64,000 nt of DNA, from positions 1 through 64,000 of the forward strand of contig DATIZR010000040.1 of the NCBI GenBank assembly GCA_035516965.1, given 5' to 3'. Position numbers and translations under genes: made by a program. Position 1 is the first letter of the stretch; each line of letters opens with the position of its first letter. The notes beneath the pieces were generated by a model. That model was not told the DNA's origin and did not search any database. It worked only from the letters and a program-made list of their open reading frames with translations. This DNA is from Nitrospirota bacterium. Lineage in GTDB: Bacteria; Nitrospirota; UBA9217. Shown piece by piece: positions 1 to 8,219 of this stretch.

Positions 1-8
1 CTTTTTCA

Positions 9-24
9 TGTGATAACAATCACA
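9..24. promoter_or_regulatory. CRP-type operator TGTGA-N6-TCACA
   Basis: The sequence TGTGATAACAATCACA is a perfect 5+6+5 CRP-class palindrome. An almost identical element (TGTGAGCACAATCACA) lies at 5256-5271 upstream of a CRP-family regulator gene, and both are followed about 57-60 bases later by the same ACTTTGGTTG string (here 69-78). Binding by the regulator encoded at 5425-6198 is inferred. Confidence 0.6.
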
Positions 25-145
25 CGAATTGGCAAAGCAATGTAGACCCGGTTTTTCACATTATCCAACTTTGGTTGCAGCGCAATATTTTCGAATTCAC
101 ATCCAATTTATAGGAGTGAGATTAGCAGAATGGTGAAAAAGTAAC

Positions 146-161
146 GGTGATTCAAGTCACA
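146..161. promoter_or_regulatory. Possible second, weaker CRP-type site
   Basis: GGTGA-ttcaag-TCACA keeps the 5+6+5 architecture with one mismatch in the left half-site. It lies between the perfect palindrome at 9-24 and the gene start at 373. Confidence 0.35.
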
Positions 162-268
162 CGCGGAAATTAATCAAAAGATGACCCATGGAATGTCGAA
201 GTCACAATACCCCGGCCGGCATCTTATTGCAATGACTTAATCCGCTTCGTTCGCAAAATCTGCGAATC

Positions 269-283
269 TGGTATCTGACGTGC
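269..283 (+). promoter_or_regulatory. Possible sigma-54 promoter
   Basis: TGGTAT-N5-GTGC has the invariant GG and GC exactly 10 bases apart, as sigma-54 promoters require, but matches the full consensus (TGGCAC-N5-TTGC) only in part. It sits about 90 bases before the ATG at 373 and near the sigma-54 activator gene prsR. One short match of this kind can occur by chance. Confidence 0.25.
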
Positions 284-372
284 CTCCGCTGTTCTCAACG
301 AATAAAAGTACACTTATGGGCCGTTCAAGATAAATAAGCCCGATATGATATTTCCTTCTAAAGGAGCGCGCC

Positions 373-1686
373 ATGGATCTTCTCACTAAGATCAAGAATC
401 ATTCTGCTACAGTAGGGGTCATCGGCCTCGGTTACGTGGGGTTGCCTCTCGTCATTCAGTTCGTCAAGGCCGGGTTCGGCGTGACCGGCTTCGATCTGGA
501 CGAAGAAAAGATCAAGTTCCTGAACAGCGGCAAGTCGTACATCAAGCACATCCCCGGGGAAGACATCAAGGCGCTGAAGGAGAGCGGCACGTTCAAGGCC
601 ACGACGGACTCCGCGGCCCTGAAGGGCATGGACTGCATCATTATCTGCGTGCCCACGCCGCTGACGAAGCAGCTGGACCCGGACCTTTCCTATGTGCTGA
701 ACACGACGCGGACGATCGCCAAATACCTCCGCAAGGGTCAACTCGTCGTGCTCGAGTCCACGACCTATCCGGGCACCACGGACCAGGACATGCGCTCGAT
801 CCTGGAGGAGACGGGAATGAAGGCGGGCAGGGATTTCTTCCTTGCCTTCTCTCCGGAGCGGGAGGACCCGAACAACAAGAACTTCAATACGCATACGATC
901 CCGAAGATCGTGGGCGGGTATACGAAAGCCTGCCTGGCCAATGCCGACGCTCTCTACAGTTCCATTGTCGAAAAGACCGTGCCGGTATCATCGACCCGGG
1001 TGGCCGAGGCGGCGAAGCTCCTGGAGAACATCTATCGCGCGGTGAACATCGCGCTCGTGAACGAATTGAAGGTCCTCTTCGACCGGATGGACATCGACGT
1101 CTACGAGGTGATCAACGCCGCCAAGACGAAGCCCTTCGGCTTCCAGGCGTTCTATCCCGGGCCCGGACTGGGCGGCCACTGCATCCCCATCGATCCCTTC
1201 TATCTTACCTGGAAGGCGCGCGAATACGATTTCCACACCCGGTTCATCGAGCTTGCCGGCGAGATCAATACCAGCATGCCGTACTATGTCACCGGCAAGG
1301 TCGGCGAAGCATTGAACCGTCAGGGGAAGAGCATCTCCTCGTCGAAGATCCTGATCCTGGGGCTCGCCTATAAAAAGGACATTGATGATACCCGCGAGTC
1401 GCCGTCCCTGAAACTGATCGAGCTCCTTTCGGAAAAGGGGGCGCAGGTTGACTTTAACGACCCCTACATCCCGCGGACGAAGAAGATGCGCAAGTACGAC
1501 CTGAAGAAGAGCTCCGTGCCCCTTACGGAGGAAACCCTCAAGAGCTACGACTGCGTGGTGGTCGCGACCGACCACTCCTGCTACGACTATAAGTTCATCC
1601 TCGACCACTCGCAGCTCGTGGTCGATACGCGCAATGCCATGAACGGGGTCGTCAAAAAGGGCCAGTCCAACCTAGTAAAGGCGTAG
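373..1686 (+). CDS. Nucleotide-sugar 6-dehydrogenase (UDP-N-acetylhexosamine dehydrogenase, TviB/WbpA-like)
   Basis: 437 residues. It oxidises C6 of a UDP-sugar to the uronic acid with two NAD+, supplying acidic sugars for surface polysaccharide. The Rossmann motif GLGYVG lies at 18-23, a SYIKHI element typical of the UDP-N-acetylhexosamine branch at about 56-61, and the catalytic cysteine in the GGHCIP motif is Cys270. Length is normal for the family. The ATG follows a clear AAAGGAG. prsK starts 9 bases after the stop, so the two are probably co-transcribed and tied to exopolysaccharide/PEP-CTERM functions. The exact substrate (UDP-GlcNAc or UDP-GalNAc versus UDP-glucose) cannot be fixed from sequence alone. 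Confidence 0.9.
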   Translation: MDLLTKIKNHSATVGVIGLGYVGLPLVIQFVKAGFGVTGFDLDEEKIKFLNSGKSYIKHIPGEDIKALKESGTFKATTDSAALKGMDCIIICVPTPLTKQLDPDLSYVLNTTRTIAKYLRKGQLVVLESTTYPGTTDQDMRSILEETGMKAGRDFFLAFSPEREDPNNKNFNTHTIPKIVGGYTKACLANADALYSSIVEKTVPVSSTRVAEAAKLLENIYRAVNIALVNELKVLFDRMDIDVYEVINAAKTKPFGFQAFYPGPGLGGHCIPIDPFYLTWKAREYDFHTRFIELAGEINTSMPYYVTGKVGEALNRQGKSISSSKILILGLAYKKDIDDTRESPSLKLIELLSEKGAQVDFNDPYIPRTKKMRKYDLKKSSVPLTEETLKSYDCVVVATDHSCYDYKFILDHSQLVVDTRNAMNGVVKKGQSNLVKA

Positions 1687-1695
1687 AGCGTTCTC

Positions 1696-3183
1696 ATGAT
1701 AGAATCCACGCTGACTGCTCTCGCCGTCTTCCTGCTCCTGCCGCTCGCAGGGTATTCGCTGTATGCCAAGCTGTTCCGGAGGAATACCGTGCGGGTCGTG
1801 GTTTCCCGCGGCGTCATGTACCGTTCGATCACGCTCCTTTCCGTCGGCGCCTACTTCATAGCACTCGGGCTCATCAGCGGAGGGCTGAAGCATTTTGAAG
1901 TCTCTTTCGCCCGCTCGATCACGATCTTCTTTGCCTTTGCCGGTGCGATCGCATTGACCGCGCTGTTCCTGTCGGAGCGGCTGCGGCGCCGGGTGAAGGT
2001 CTTCATCAACAAGCATTTTTATGAGCAAAAGCACGATTACCGCCGGACATGGATGGCTTTGACCGGCCGGCTTGCTTCCTGTACGACGCTCTCCGACATG
2101 GAAAACGCCATCCTGGAGATGTTCCGGGAGACCTTCGGCCTCCGGGGCGTATCGCTGTATCTCTATAATCGAAGAAGCGGCGTCTATGCCCCCGCGATCG
2201 ATCATTCCCTGCCGCGCGCGGAAGCGGGGCTCAGGCTTTCGGCGGGACTGCTCGGCTATTTCCGGGACCGGGATCGGGTCTGGAACCCTCTTGACAAGGA
2301 GTACGTTCCCGATGATGCTGAGGCATCCTTTGTCAGCTCTGCGGGCGCCCGGCTGGTCATACCGCTGGTCTCCGGCAGAGAGGTGGAAGGCGTCGTGGTC
2401 TTCGGAGAGAGGATGGCCAGGGAGCCCTTCACCTACGAGGATTATGATCTCATGAAGATCATGGCGAGGCAGTCGGCGCTGCTGCTGAGCAATCAACGGC
2501 TTACCGAGGAGCTTGTCGAGACGCGGGAACTTGCCGCGGTCGCCCGGGTGTCCTCTTTTGTCATCCACGACCTCAAAAACCTGACCCAGACGCTGTCGCT
2601 CATCATGGACAACGCCGATGAGCACATTGGCAATCCTGATTTTCAACGCGACATGCTGGCCAGCGTGAAGCAAACGGTCGGGAACATGAAGCACCTCATG
2701 CAGAAGCTGAACGCGATCCCCGGGACCGGCAAGCCGAACCTGGTGCGATACGATATACGGCTCCTGACCACGACCGTCGTGGGGGAATTGGCGAAGACAC
2801 GTCCGGGGAAGCGTGTCGTCTGTCTCGGCACAACCGCTCCCTGCATGGTCGATACTGCAGAGATGAGCAAGGTCATCGTGAATCTCGTGCAGAACGGCCT
2901 CGACGCTACGGAAGAGGCCGGAATGGTCAAGGCTGAGACGGGCGCGAACGATGGCCGCGTCTTCCTCAGGATATCCGATACCGGCTGCGGCATGAATGGA
3001 GACTTCGTGCTGCGCCAGGTGTTCAAGCTCTTTCGGACCACGAAGGGGGAGGGGCTCGGGGTAGGACTCTACCAGTGCAGGCAGATCGTCGAATCGATGG
3101 GCGGTACGATCGAGGTGAAGAGCGAGGTCGGTAAGGGATCTGAGTTCACCGTGTACCTGCCCGCGGTTCGGCAGGATGCGTGA
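1696..3183 (+). CDS. prsK: PEP-CTERM system histidine kinase PrsK, short form
   Basis: 495 residues. Two or three membrane segments (about 1-95) lead into a GAF domain (about 125-270), a dimerisation helix with the phospho-acceptor His in FVIHDLKN (His291), and an ATPase domain with the N box (NLVQNGLDA), DTGCGM and GEGLGVGLYQC. The unusual H box and the adjacent response regulator match PrsK, part of exosortase/PEP-CTERM exopolysaccharide loci. As I recall, family members are near 690 residues with more N-terminal membrane helices, so this one is shortened at the N-terminus. Its ATG has no strong Shine-Dalgarno and follows the previous stop by 9 bases. It probably phosphorylates the PrsR encoded next. 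Confidence 0.85.
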   Translation: MIESTLTALAVFLLLPLAGYSLYAKLFRRNTVRVVVSRGVMYRSITLLSVGAYFIALGLISGGLKHFEVSFARSITIFFAFAGAIALTALFLSERLRRRVKVFINKHFYEQKHDYRRTWMALTGRLASCTTLSDMENAILEMFRETFGLRGVSLYLYNRRSGVYAPAIDHSLPRAEAGLRLSAGLLGYFRDRDRVWNPLDKEYVPDDAEASFVSSAGARLVIPLVSGREVEGVVVFGERMAREPFTYEDYDLMKIMARQSALLLSNQRLTEELVETRELAAVARVSSFVIHDLKNLTQTLSLIMDNADEHIGNPDFQRDMLASVKQTVGNMKHLMQKLNAIPGTGKPNLVRYDIRLLTTTVVGELAKTRPGKRVVCLGTTAPCMVDTAEMSKVIVNLVQNGLDATEEAGMVKAETGANDGRVFLRISDTGCGMNGDFVLRQVFKLFRTTKGEGLGVGLYQCRQIVESMGGTIEVKSEVGKGSEFTVYLPAVRQDA

Positions 3184-3269
3184 AAAGCGAAATAGAAGGC
3201 AGGCCGTTGCCGCTCTTCTCTGCGTCGCCATACCGGGGCACGCACAAGACCGAAAAAAGGAGCGTTTTT

Positions 3270-4664
3270 ATGGAGAAGCTGCTGATCGTCGATGACTCCG
3301 AAGACATCTGTAAACAGCTGAAGTGGGGCTTCGGGACCGAGTATACCCTGTTGTTCGCAGGTGACCGGAAGGAGACGCTGACGCTCTTTCTGAAGCATCG
3401 GCCCAAGGTTGTCGTGCTCGATCTCGGTCTGCCGCCGCACGCAGACGGCGCAACGGAGGGGTTCCGCTGCCTTGAAGAGATGCTCGCAGGAGACCTTTTT
3501 GCGAAGATAATCATCGTGACCGGGCGCGACGACACGGACAGCGCGCTCCACGCCGTTCAGAACGGGGCCTACGATTACTTGCAGAAGCCGATCGACCTGG
3601 GGGAGTTGAAGGTCATCATCAAGCGCGCCTTCCACCTGTATGCCCTGGAAGAGGAGAACCGGCGGCTGCGGACCGTGCTGGGCAGGAAGAGCAGCGCCCT
3701 GTCGGGCATTATCGGCCAATGCCCCGCCATGCTCGACGTGTTCGCGACGGTGAGAAAGGCAGCTTCATCGGATGTGTCGGTGCTGATCCAGGGGGAAAGC
3801 GGAACAGGCAAAGAACTCGTCGCGAGGGCTATCCATTCCATGAGCCCGCGGCGCGAGCGTGACTTCGTGGCGATCGACTGCGGAGCGATCCCGGAAAATC
3901 TTCTCGACTCAGAGCTGTTCGGATGCGAGAAAACGGCCTTTACCGGCGCGCACGTCCTGGTCAGGGGCAATGTGGAGTATGCTCATGGGGGGACCCTCTT
4001 CCTCGACGAGATCGGCGGGCTCCCGGGCCCGCTGCAGGCCAAAGTGCTCCGGCTTCTTCAGGACAAGACGGTCCAGCGGTCCGGCGGGAGGGAAGAGATC
4101 ACCGTTGATGCGAGGATCATAACAGCTACAAACCGGAATATCGCGGAAGATATGACAGCGGGAAGGTTCAGGGACGACCTTTACTACCGGATCGGCGTGA
4201 TCACGATCAACCTGCCGCCGCTTCGGGAGCGGAGGGAGGATATCGCGCTCCTGGGTACGGTCTTCCTGATGCGCTTCGGCGAGGAGTTCAAGAAAAGGGT
4301 CAAAGGGTTCAGCTCTGCCGCCCTGAAGCAGATGGAATCCTACTCCTGGCCGGGAAACGTCGGGGAGCTCGAGAACAGGCTCCAGCGGGCCGTCATCCTG
4401 TCCGATACCGCGCTCCTAGAACCCCATGACCTTGGTTTCTCGCCAAAGCCGGCGGAGCCCTATGACACATTTCCGAAATCGGAAGGCATGACGCTGAAGG
4501 ATGCGCGGGACCGGGTCGAACGGGAAATGATCATGCATGCCATGGACCGGTCCCAGGGGAATATAGCCCAGGCCGCTGAAGAGCTCGGGATCAGCCGGCC
4601 GACGTTCTATGACATCATGAAAAAGCATGGGCTGTTTCATGTATCGCACCAGCAGGCCCGGTAG
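3270..4664 (+). CDS. prsR: PEP-CTERM system sigma-54-dependent response regulator PrsR
   Basis: 464 residues from the ATG at 3270, chosen for the AAAAAAGGAG before it; an in-frame GTG at 3180 overlaps prsK and would add 30 residues that do not look like a receiver. Receiver domain with phospho-acceptor Asp51 (VVVLD51LGLP), AAA+ domain with Walker A GESGTGKE and Walker B GGTLFLDE, and a C-terminal Fis-type helix-turn-helix (QGNIAQAAEELGISRPTFY). The loop that contacts sigma-54 reads TAFTGA instead of GAFTGA. Expected to activate sigma-54 promoters of exopolysaccharide/PEP-CTERM genes on a signal from PrsK. Confidence 0.88.
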   Translation: MEKLLIVDDSEDICKQLKWGFGTEYTLLFAGDRKETLTLFLKHRPKVVVLDLGLPPHADGATEGFRCLEEMLAGDLFAKIIIVTGRDDTDSALHAVQNGAYDYLQKPIDLGELKVIIKRAFHLYALEEENRRLRTVLGRKSSALSGIIGQCPAMLDVFATVRKAASSDVSVLIQGESGTGKELVARAIHSMSPRRERDFVAIDCGAIPENLLDSELFGCEKTAFTGAHVLVRGNVEYAHGGTLFLDEIGGLPGPLQAKVLRLLQDKTVQRSGGREEITVDARIITATNRNIAEDMTAGRFRDDLYYRIGVITINLPPLRERREDIALLGTVFLMRFGEEFKKRVKGFSSAALKQMESYSWPGNVGELENRLQRAVILSDTALLEPHDLGFSPKPAEPYDTFPKSEGMTLKDARDRVEREMIMHAMDRSQGNIAQAAEELGISRPTFYDIMKKHGLFHVSHQQAR

Positions 4665-4716
4665 GCCCGCGGCGCGGTGAAACAGCCGAAAGGGGGAAGA
4701 GACTGCGGGAGAAACC

Positions 4717-5127
4717 TTACTGGACGACCTTGCTCACCTCGTTCGAATAGCCGCTTTCCATGCCGCTCGTATCATAGGACGTTAGCGAGAAGTAGTAGGT
4801 TCCGGAGGTGAGATTATTGATCGAATAGCTCGTCACATTCCCGATGGTAATGGTATTCGGATAGGACCCGTGCGTCGTCCCGTAATGCACCTTATAGCCT
4901 GCAAGATCAGTCAGAGGCGTTCCGTCGGTGTTCGTCGTCGGCGCGCTCCAAACAAGCGTGGCTGTTCCTAATGTGGTACCGCCGCCTGTTCCGCTGCCAC
5001 CACCGCTCGAGGGGGAGCTGGCGGGGAGCAACGAAGTCGTGGTGCTGCCGCCACTACCACATCCCGCTCCTGCTGACAGGATAAAGAGCAACAGTAAAAA
5101 GATAGATAAAAAATTCCTGACGGCCAT
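4717..5127 (-). CDS. Lipoprotein with one fibronectin type III domain
   Basis: 136 residues from the ATG at 5127, preceded by AAGGAG; an upstream in-frame start would place 30 residues before the signal peptide. A hydrophobic signal ends in a lipobox (SAGAGC, Cys23), then a Ser/Gly/Thr-rich linker (about 24-50), then one Fn3 domain (about 52-136) with typical GYKVHYGT and Y.F.L.SYD..G strands. Probably anchored to a membrane and exposed in the periplasm or on the surface. It lies between prsR (convergent) and the CRP-type gene (divergent), and shares the 5128-5424 spacer with the latter. The function is unknown. Confidence 0.75.
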   Translation of the reverse strand: MAVRNFLSIFLLLLFILSAGAGCGSGGSTTTSLLPASSPSSGGGSGTGGGTTLGTATLVWSAPTTNTDGTPLTDLAGYKVHYGTTHGSYPNTITIGNVTSYSINNLTSGTYYFSLTSYDTSGMESGYSNEVSKVVQ

Positions 5128-5255
5128 GATTATCTCCTTATACGTCTGAGCAGATGAAGAAGAGAATACCATTATGACTCCGTTACCTGCTAGTGGAAAG
5201 GGCCATAAAACTCTCAAAATATTGTCGCTATAGTATCATAAATCGAAACAAAATA

Positions 5256-5271
5256 TGTGAGCACAATCACA
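5256..5271. promoter_or_regulatory. CRP-type operator TGTGA-N6-TCACA in a divergent spacer
   Basis: TGTGAGCACAATCACA is a perfect palindrome differing from the one at 9-24 only inside the spacer. It lies between the divergent Fn3 lipoprotein and CRP-type regulator genes, so it may serve either. The ACTTTGGTTG string shared with the other site is at 5313-5322. Autoregulation is an inference. Confidence 0.6.
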
Positions 5272-5382
5272 TTTGCAACGACTTTTTTCGCATTTACTGC
5301 ATTAAATCACATACTTTGGTTGTATTTGAGCACCGCGAACCTTTACTCAGGGAAGGTGATGAGCAACACGCGGAAAATAACC

Positions 5383-5410
5383 TTGCGACGGGGCGAGTAT
5401 TCAGTATAAT
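5383..5410 (+). promoter_or_regulatory. Sigma-70-type promoter of the CRP-family gene
   Basis: TTGCGA (5383-5388), 16-base spacer, perfect TATAAT (5405-5410). The predicted transcript starts shortly before the AAAAGG Shine-Dalgarno and the ATG at 5425. The CRP palindrome lies about 140 bases upstream, far for classical activation, so another promoter may exist. Confidence 0.45.
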
Positions 5411-5424
5411 AATTAAAAGGTCCT

Positions 5425-6198
5425 ATGAATAAAGTGCGTGATCATAGTGTGAAGCAGAAAAACCCTACGCGGAAAAGCAGGAGCGGACCAGGACCGGGAC
5501 CGGGAAGTTCTTTAAAAGACCTTCACCGACATAATGGTCTGAACAAGATAGAAATATTCTCCTCCCTGACCGAAGCTGAATTGCATCAAGTGCGCGACCA
5601 GGTCACCATTAAAAAATTCAAAAAGAACGACATCATCCTTCGTGAAGAGAATACGAATGAGTACATGTATATTATTCTTGAAGGTGAAGCAAAGGTCGTC
5701 CAGGTGACCGATGAAGGAAAAGAGATTATCGTAACGATGCACAAGATGGGTGATTTTTTTGGCGAGCTTTCCCTGATCGACGGCAGGACCGCCCCGGCAA
5801 CCGTGACGGCGATCAAGGATTCCGTGACGGCCATCATCTCAAAAAGGGACTTTTATTCGCTGCTCTACGGCCAGAAGAAGGTGCTCGATAACCTGCTCCA
5901 TATCCTGTCGTCCAGACTTCGCGAGGCGTGGAAGCGGATACAGCTTCTGAACTTCAACAACGCCTCGCAGCGGGTAAAGATGCTCCTGATCATGCTTTCC
6001 GAGACCTACGGGATTGAAACACCGACCGGCACTGAATTGAATATCAAGCTTATCCACCAGGATATCGCCGATATGACCGGTCTTACCCGTGAAACGGTTA
6101 CCCGAGTATTGGACAAATGGCAAAAAACGGGCGAGATAACGGTTCTCAAGAACAAACATATCATGCTTCGGCCGGAGTTCGAGTCGATATCGTTCTAG
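5425..6198 (+). CDS. Crp/Fnr-family transcriptional regulator
   Basis: 257 residues. A basic N-terminal extension with a GPGPGPG stretch (about 1-45) precedes a cyclic-nucleotide-binding-type beta-barrel (about 45-150), a dimer helix and a C-terminal winged helix. The recognition helix reads TRETVTRVL. The Arg-Glu-x-x-x-Arg pattern matches CRP, which reads TGTGA, not the Glu-x-x-Ser-Arg pattern of FNR. The barrel loop is GELSLIDGRTAPATV; the Arg-Ser pair that holds cAMP phosphate in E. coli CRP appears replaced by Ala-Pro, so a different ligand or none is likely (inference). No cysteine cluster for oxygen sensing is visible. Two matching palindromes lie in this window. Confidence 0.88.
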   Translation: MNKVRDHSVKQKNPTRKSRSGPGPGPGSSLKDLHRHNGLNKIEIFSSLTEAELHQVRDQVTIKKFKKNDIILREENTNEYMYIILEGEAKVVQVTDEGKEIIVTMHKMGDFFGELSLIDGRTAPATVTAIKDSVTAIISKRDFYSLLYGQKKVLDNLLHILSSRLREAWKRIQLLNFNNASQRVKMLLIMLSETYGIETPTGTELNIKLIHQDIADMTGLTRETVTRVLDKWQKTGEITVLKNKHIMLRPEFESISF

Positions 6199-6273
6199 GG
6201 CGATTCAGGGAATCCATGCCCGTGAGCCGTGGGACACAAAAACGGGCAGGTAACGACAGGCCGGTTTCGAGAA

Positions 6274-6306
6274 AAAAAGCCGCTGAATGAGATTCAGCGG
6301 CTTTTT
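6274..6306. terminator. Bidirectional intrinsic terminator
   Basis: A 15-base perfect inverted repeat (AAAAAGCCGCTGAAT / ATTCAGCGGCTTTTT) with a GAG loop. Runs of A and T flank the stem, so it works on both strands. It separates the CRP-family gene from the convergent GAF/pseudokinase gene. Confidence 0.92.
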
Positions 6307-6332
6307 CGTTGAGGGAACGTTCTCATTCTTGC

Positions 6333-8147
6333 TCAGGGATTCGCAGGCGTACCATCCACGAGGCTCGGTGCCGCGTGCTGCAGTTCCTGACCGGGTTTGC
6401 CCCTGTCGAGCAGACGGTTCAGGGACGTCAGAAATTTCGAGAACTCATCTTTGGTGCAGGGACCGGCCTTTATCAGTCTCAGGAAGTAGGCGATCCTTTC
6501 ACTCAGGACAGAGGCGATGTAAAAGTCGCGCAGGGTGAAGGGCTCGGACGTCTTTTTGTTGTTCAGGTTTAGCACCCCGACGACCTGGCCGTCTATTTTG
6601 AGGGGCAACGACATGAACGACTTCGAATTATACTGCGGGATGCTCTTCTTTGAGAAGCGGGGGTCGCTCTCGATGTCCTCGACAAAAAGAGGTTTGCCCT
6701 CGAGCGCCACCCAGCCGGCTATCCGGTCGCCGAACTTTACCCGTGTCCGCTTAACGACCTCGTCGTCGAGACCTCGAGCGCTCTTAACGGTTAATTCGCT
6801 CGTCGCTTCGTCGCTCAGCATGATGGAACAGATATCAAGGTCGAGCAACTCCGCAATGAATTCGACAAAAGAATCCATGCTCTTGTTCACGAAGACGTCG
6901 ACCCGCTCCCGCGCGCTCGTTGGGATCGTCAGTGAAACGCTGCATCCATGGTCGCTGTTGATCGCCAGCAGTTTCCAGCGATGAAGACCGGCGGCGCTTC
7001 GGGCAAATGCAATCTTCAACAGGTCCTCGTCATGATCGGTCAGCGCTACGTCGCGTGTAGCGTTGAGAGCTGACAGGACCGCCTCAGGCAACGCTCGGGA
7101 AAGATCAAGATGAACGGACACGACATCGGCTCCATGGACGTTCAGATCAATCTTGTCCTCCGGCTCGAGGCTGGGGATAATGCCCAGGATGAGATTGGTG
7201 AAGAGTTGAAGTACAGTTCCCGCGTCCCCGATTACGTCGGGGAGCCCGTTTTCCGCAGGAAGGGTCAGGTGGATCCGTTTGGTGGCCAGCATGACCTTGA
7301 GCACGGGTGCGTTCGCCACCCTCTCGAACAGTTCTCCCAGCCTGATCACGTTTTTCTGCAAAAGTCTGGTCTCGTCCTCGAGCCTGAGAAAGTGCAGCAG
7401 GTTTTCCACGATACTAATGAGCTTGTCGGTCTCAGCGGCGATGATGGATTGGAACTCTCGCCGGTCCTCTTTTGGCAGGCGGTCCGCCTGCTGTTGCAGG
7501 TGGTAAATGGCGCCTTTGACGGAGTTCAGCGGCGTACGAAGCCCGTGAGAGACGCGGGTGAGGAACTCTGTCTTCCCGATGTCGGTCTCGATAAGCCGCC
7601 GGTTTATCGCCTCGAGCTCGTCGGCCTTCGTCTTCAGCTGGTTTAGGAGAAACGCGTTTTCCAGTGCAATGGCGGCATGGTTGGCTATGACCGTCAGGAG
7701 TTCGAACTCATCGGCGGTGAAGGAGGTCCCGTCCTTTTTGTCATTGATGTTGAGAACGCCGAGGAGCCGTTCCTTGCTCACCAGCGGACAGGAGATGAAG
7801 GACTTGGTCCGGTAGCGATCCCGAGTCGTGCTGTGGAACCGACTATCGGCATCTATGTCTTCCACCAGGACCGGGCGCCGCTCTTTGGCGACAATGCCGG
7901 CAATTCCTTCGCCGATCTTGCTGCGGTATATTTTTACGAACTGCGGGTCGATGCCCTTGGCCGCCAAGATGAAGAGCTCGTCGCAGTCCGTGACGAGCAT
8001 GAGGGAACCCTTTTCAGCGCTCGTATAGCTGACGCCGAGGTCAAGCATGAGGTTTGCCAGAGAACCGATATCCTCAGACACGACAAGGGCGCTCGATATT
8101 TCCTGGAGAATGGAAAACTTCTTTGCGAATAAGTCCCGCTTATCCAT
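6333..8147 (-). CDS. GAF domain protein with degenerate histidine-kinase core
   Basis: 604 residues from the ATG at 8147; a GTG at 8201 is possible but has no Shine-Dalgarno. Order: GAF domain (about 15-175), coiled coil, HisKA-like helix with SHGLRTPLNSV, a region where the ATPase should be (about 260-430), and a second GAF domain (about 435-575). Only the N-box-like QLFTNLIL remains recognisable; the DxGxG and GxGxG ATP-lid motifs are absent, so catalytic ATP binding is unlikely. The His is retained, so it could take part in phosphotransfer or dimerise with a real kinase. Last gene of a three-gene set with a kinase and a sigma-54 activator, 72 bases after the activator's stop. Confidence 0.75.
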   Translation of the reverse strand: MDKRDLFAKKFSILQEISSALVVSEDIGSLANLMLDLGVSYTSAEKGSLMLVTDCDELFILAAKGIDPQFVKIYRSKIGEGIAGIVAKERRPVLVEDIDADSRFHSTTRDRYRTKSFISCPLVSKERLLGVLNINDKKDGTSFTADEFELLTVIANHAAIALENAFLLNQLKTKADELEAINRRLIETDIGKTEFLTRVSHGLRTPLNSVKGAIYHLQQQADRLPKEDRREFQSIIAAETDKLISIVENLLHFLRLEDETRLLQKNVIRLGELFERVANAPVLKVMLATKRIHLTLPAENGLPDVIGDAGTVLQLFTNLILGIIPSLEPEDKIDLNVHGADVVSVHLDLSRALPEAVLSALNATRDVALTDHDEDLLKIAFARSAAGLHRWKLLAINSDHGCSVSLTIPTSARERVDVFVNKSMDSFVEFIAELLDLDICSIMLSDEATSELTVKSARGLDDEVVKRTRVKFGDRIAGWVALEGKPLFVEDIESDPRFSKKSIPQYNSKSFMSLPLKIDGQVVGVLNLNNKKTSEPFTLRDFYIASVLSERIAYFLRLIKAGPCTKDEFSKFLTSLNRLLDRGKPGQELQHAAPSLVDGTPANP

Positions 8148-8219
8148 AGATGAACCTGTTAATCTTGCGCCGGAGGGAACAGGGCTTGAGGTTGCAACCA
8201 CGGTCTTTTTGCGCGCGCA

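Larger units (their letters stand above)
1..372. other. Regulatory intergenic region upstream of the nucleotide-sugar dehydrogenase gene
   Basis: No convincing ORF is present. The stretch holds a perfect CRP-type palindrome (9-24), a second imperfect one (146-161), a sigma-54-like element (269-283) and a good Shine-Dalgarno AAAGGAG just before the ATG at 373. It is more AT-rich than the coding sequence. The density of sites suggests a regulated promoter for the exopolysaccharide-type operon that follows. Confidence 0.5.

Noticed and set aside
1672-3231. 519-codon ORF opposite prsK
   Set aside because: Antisense shadow of a clearly recognised histidine kinase.
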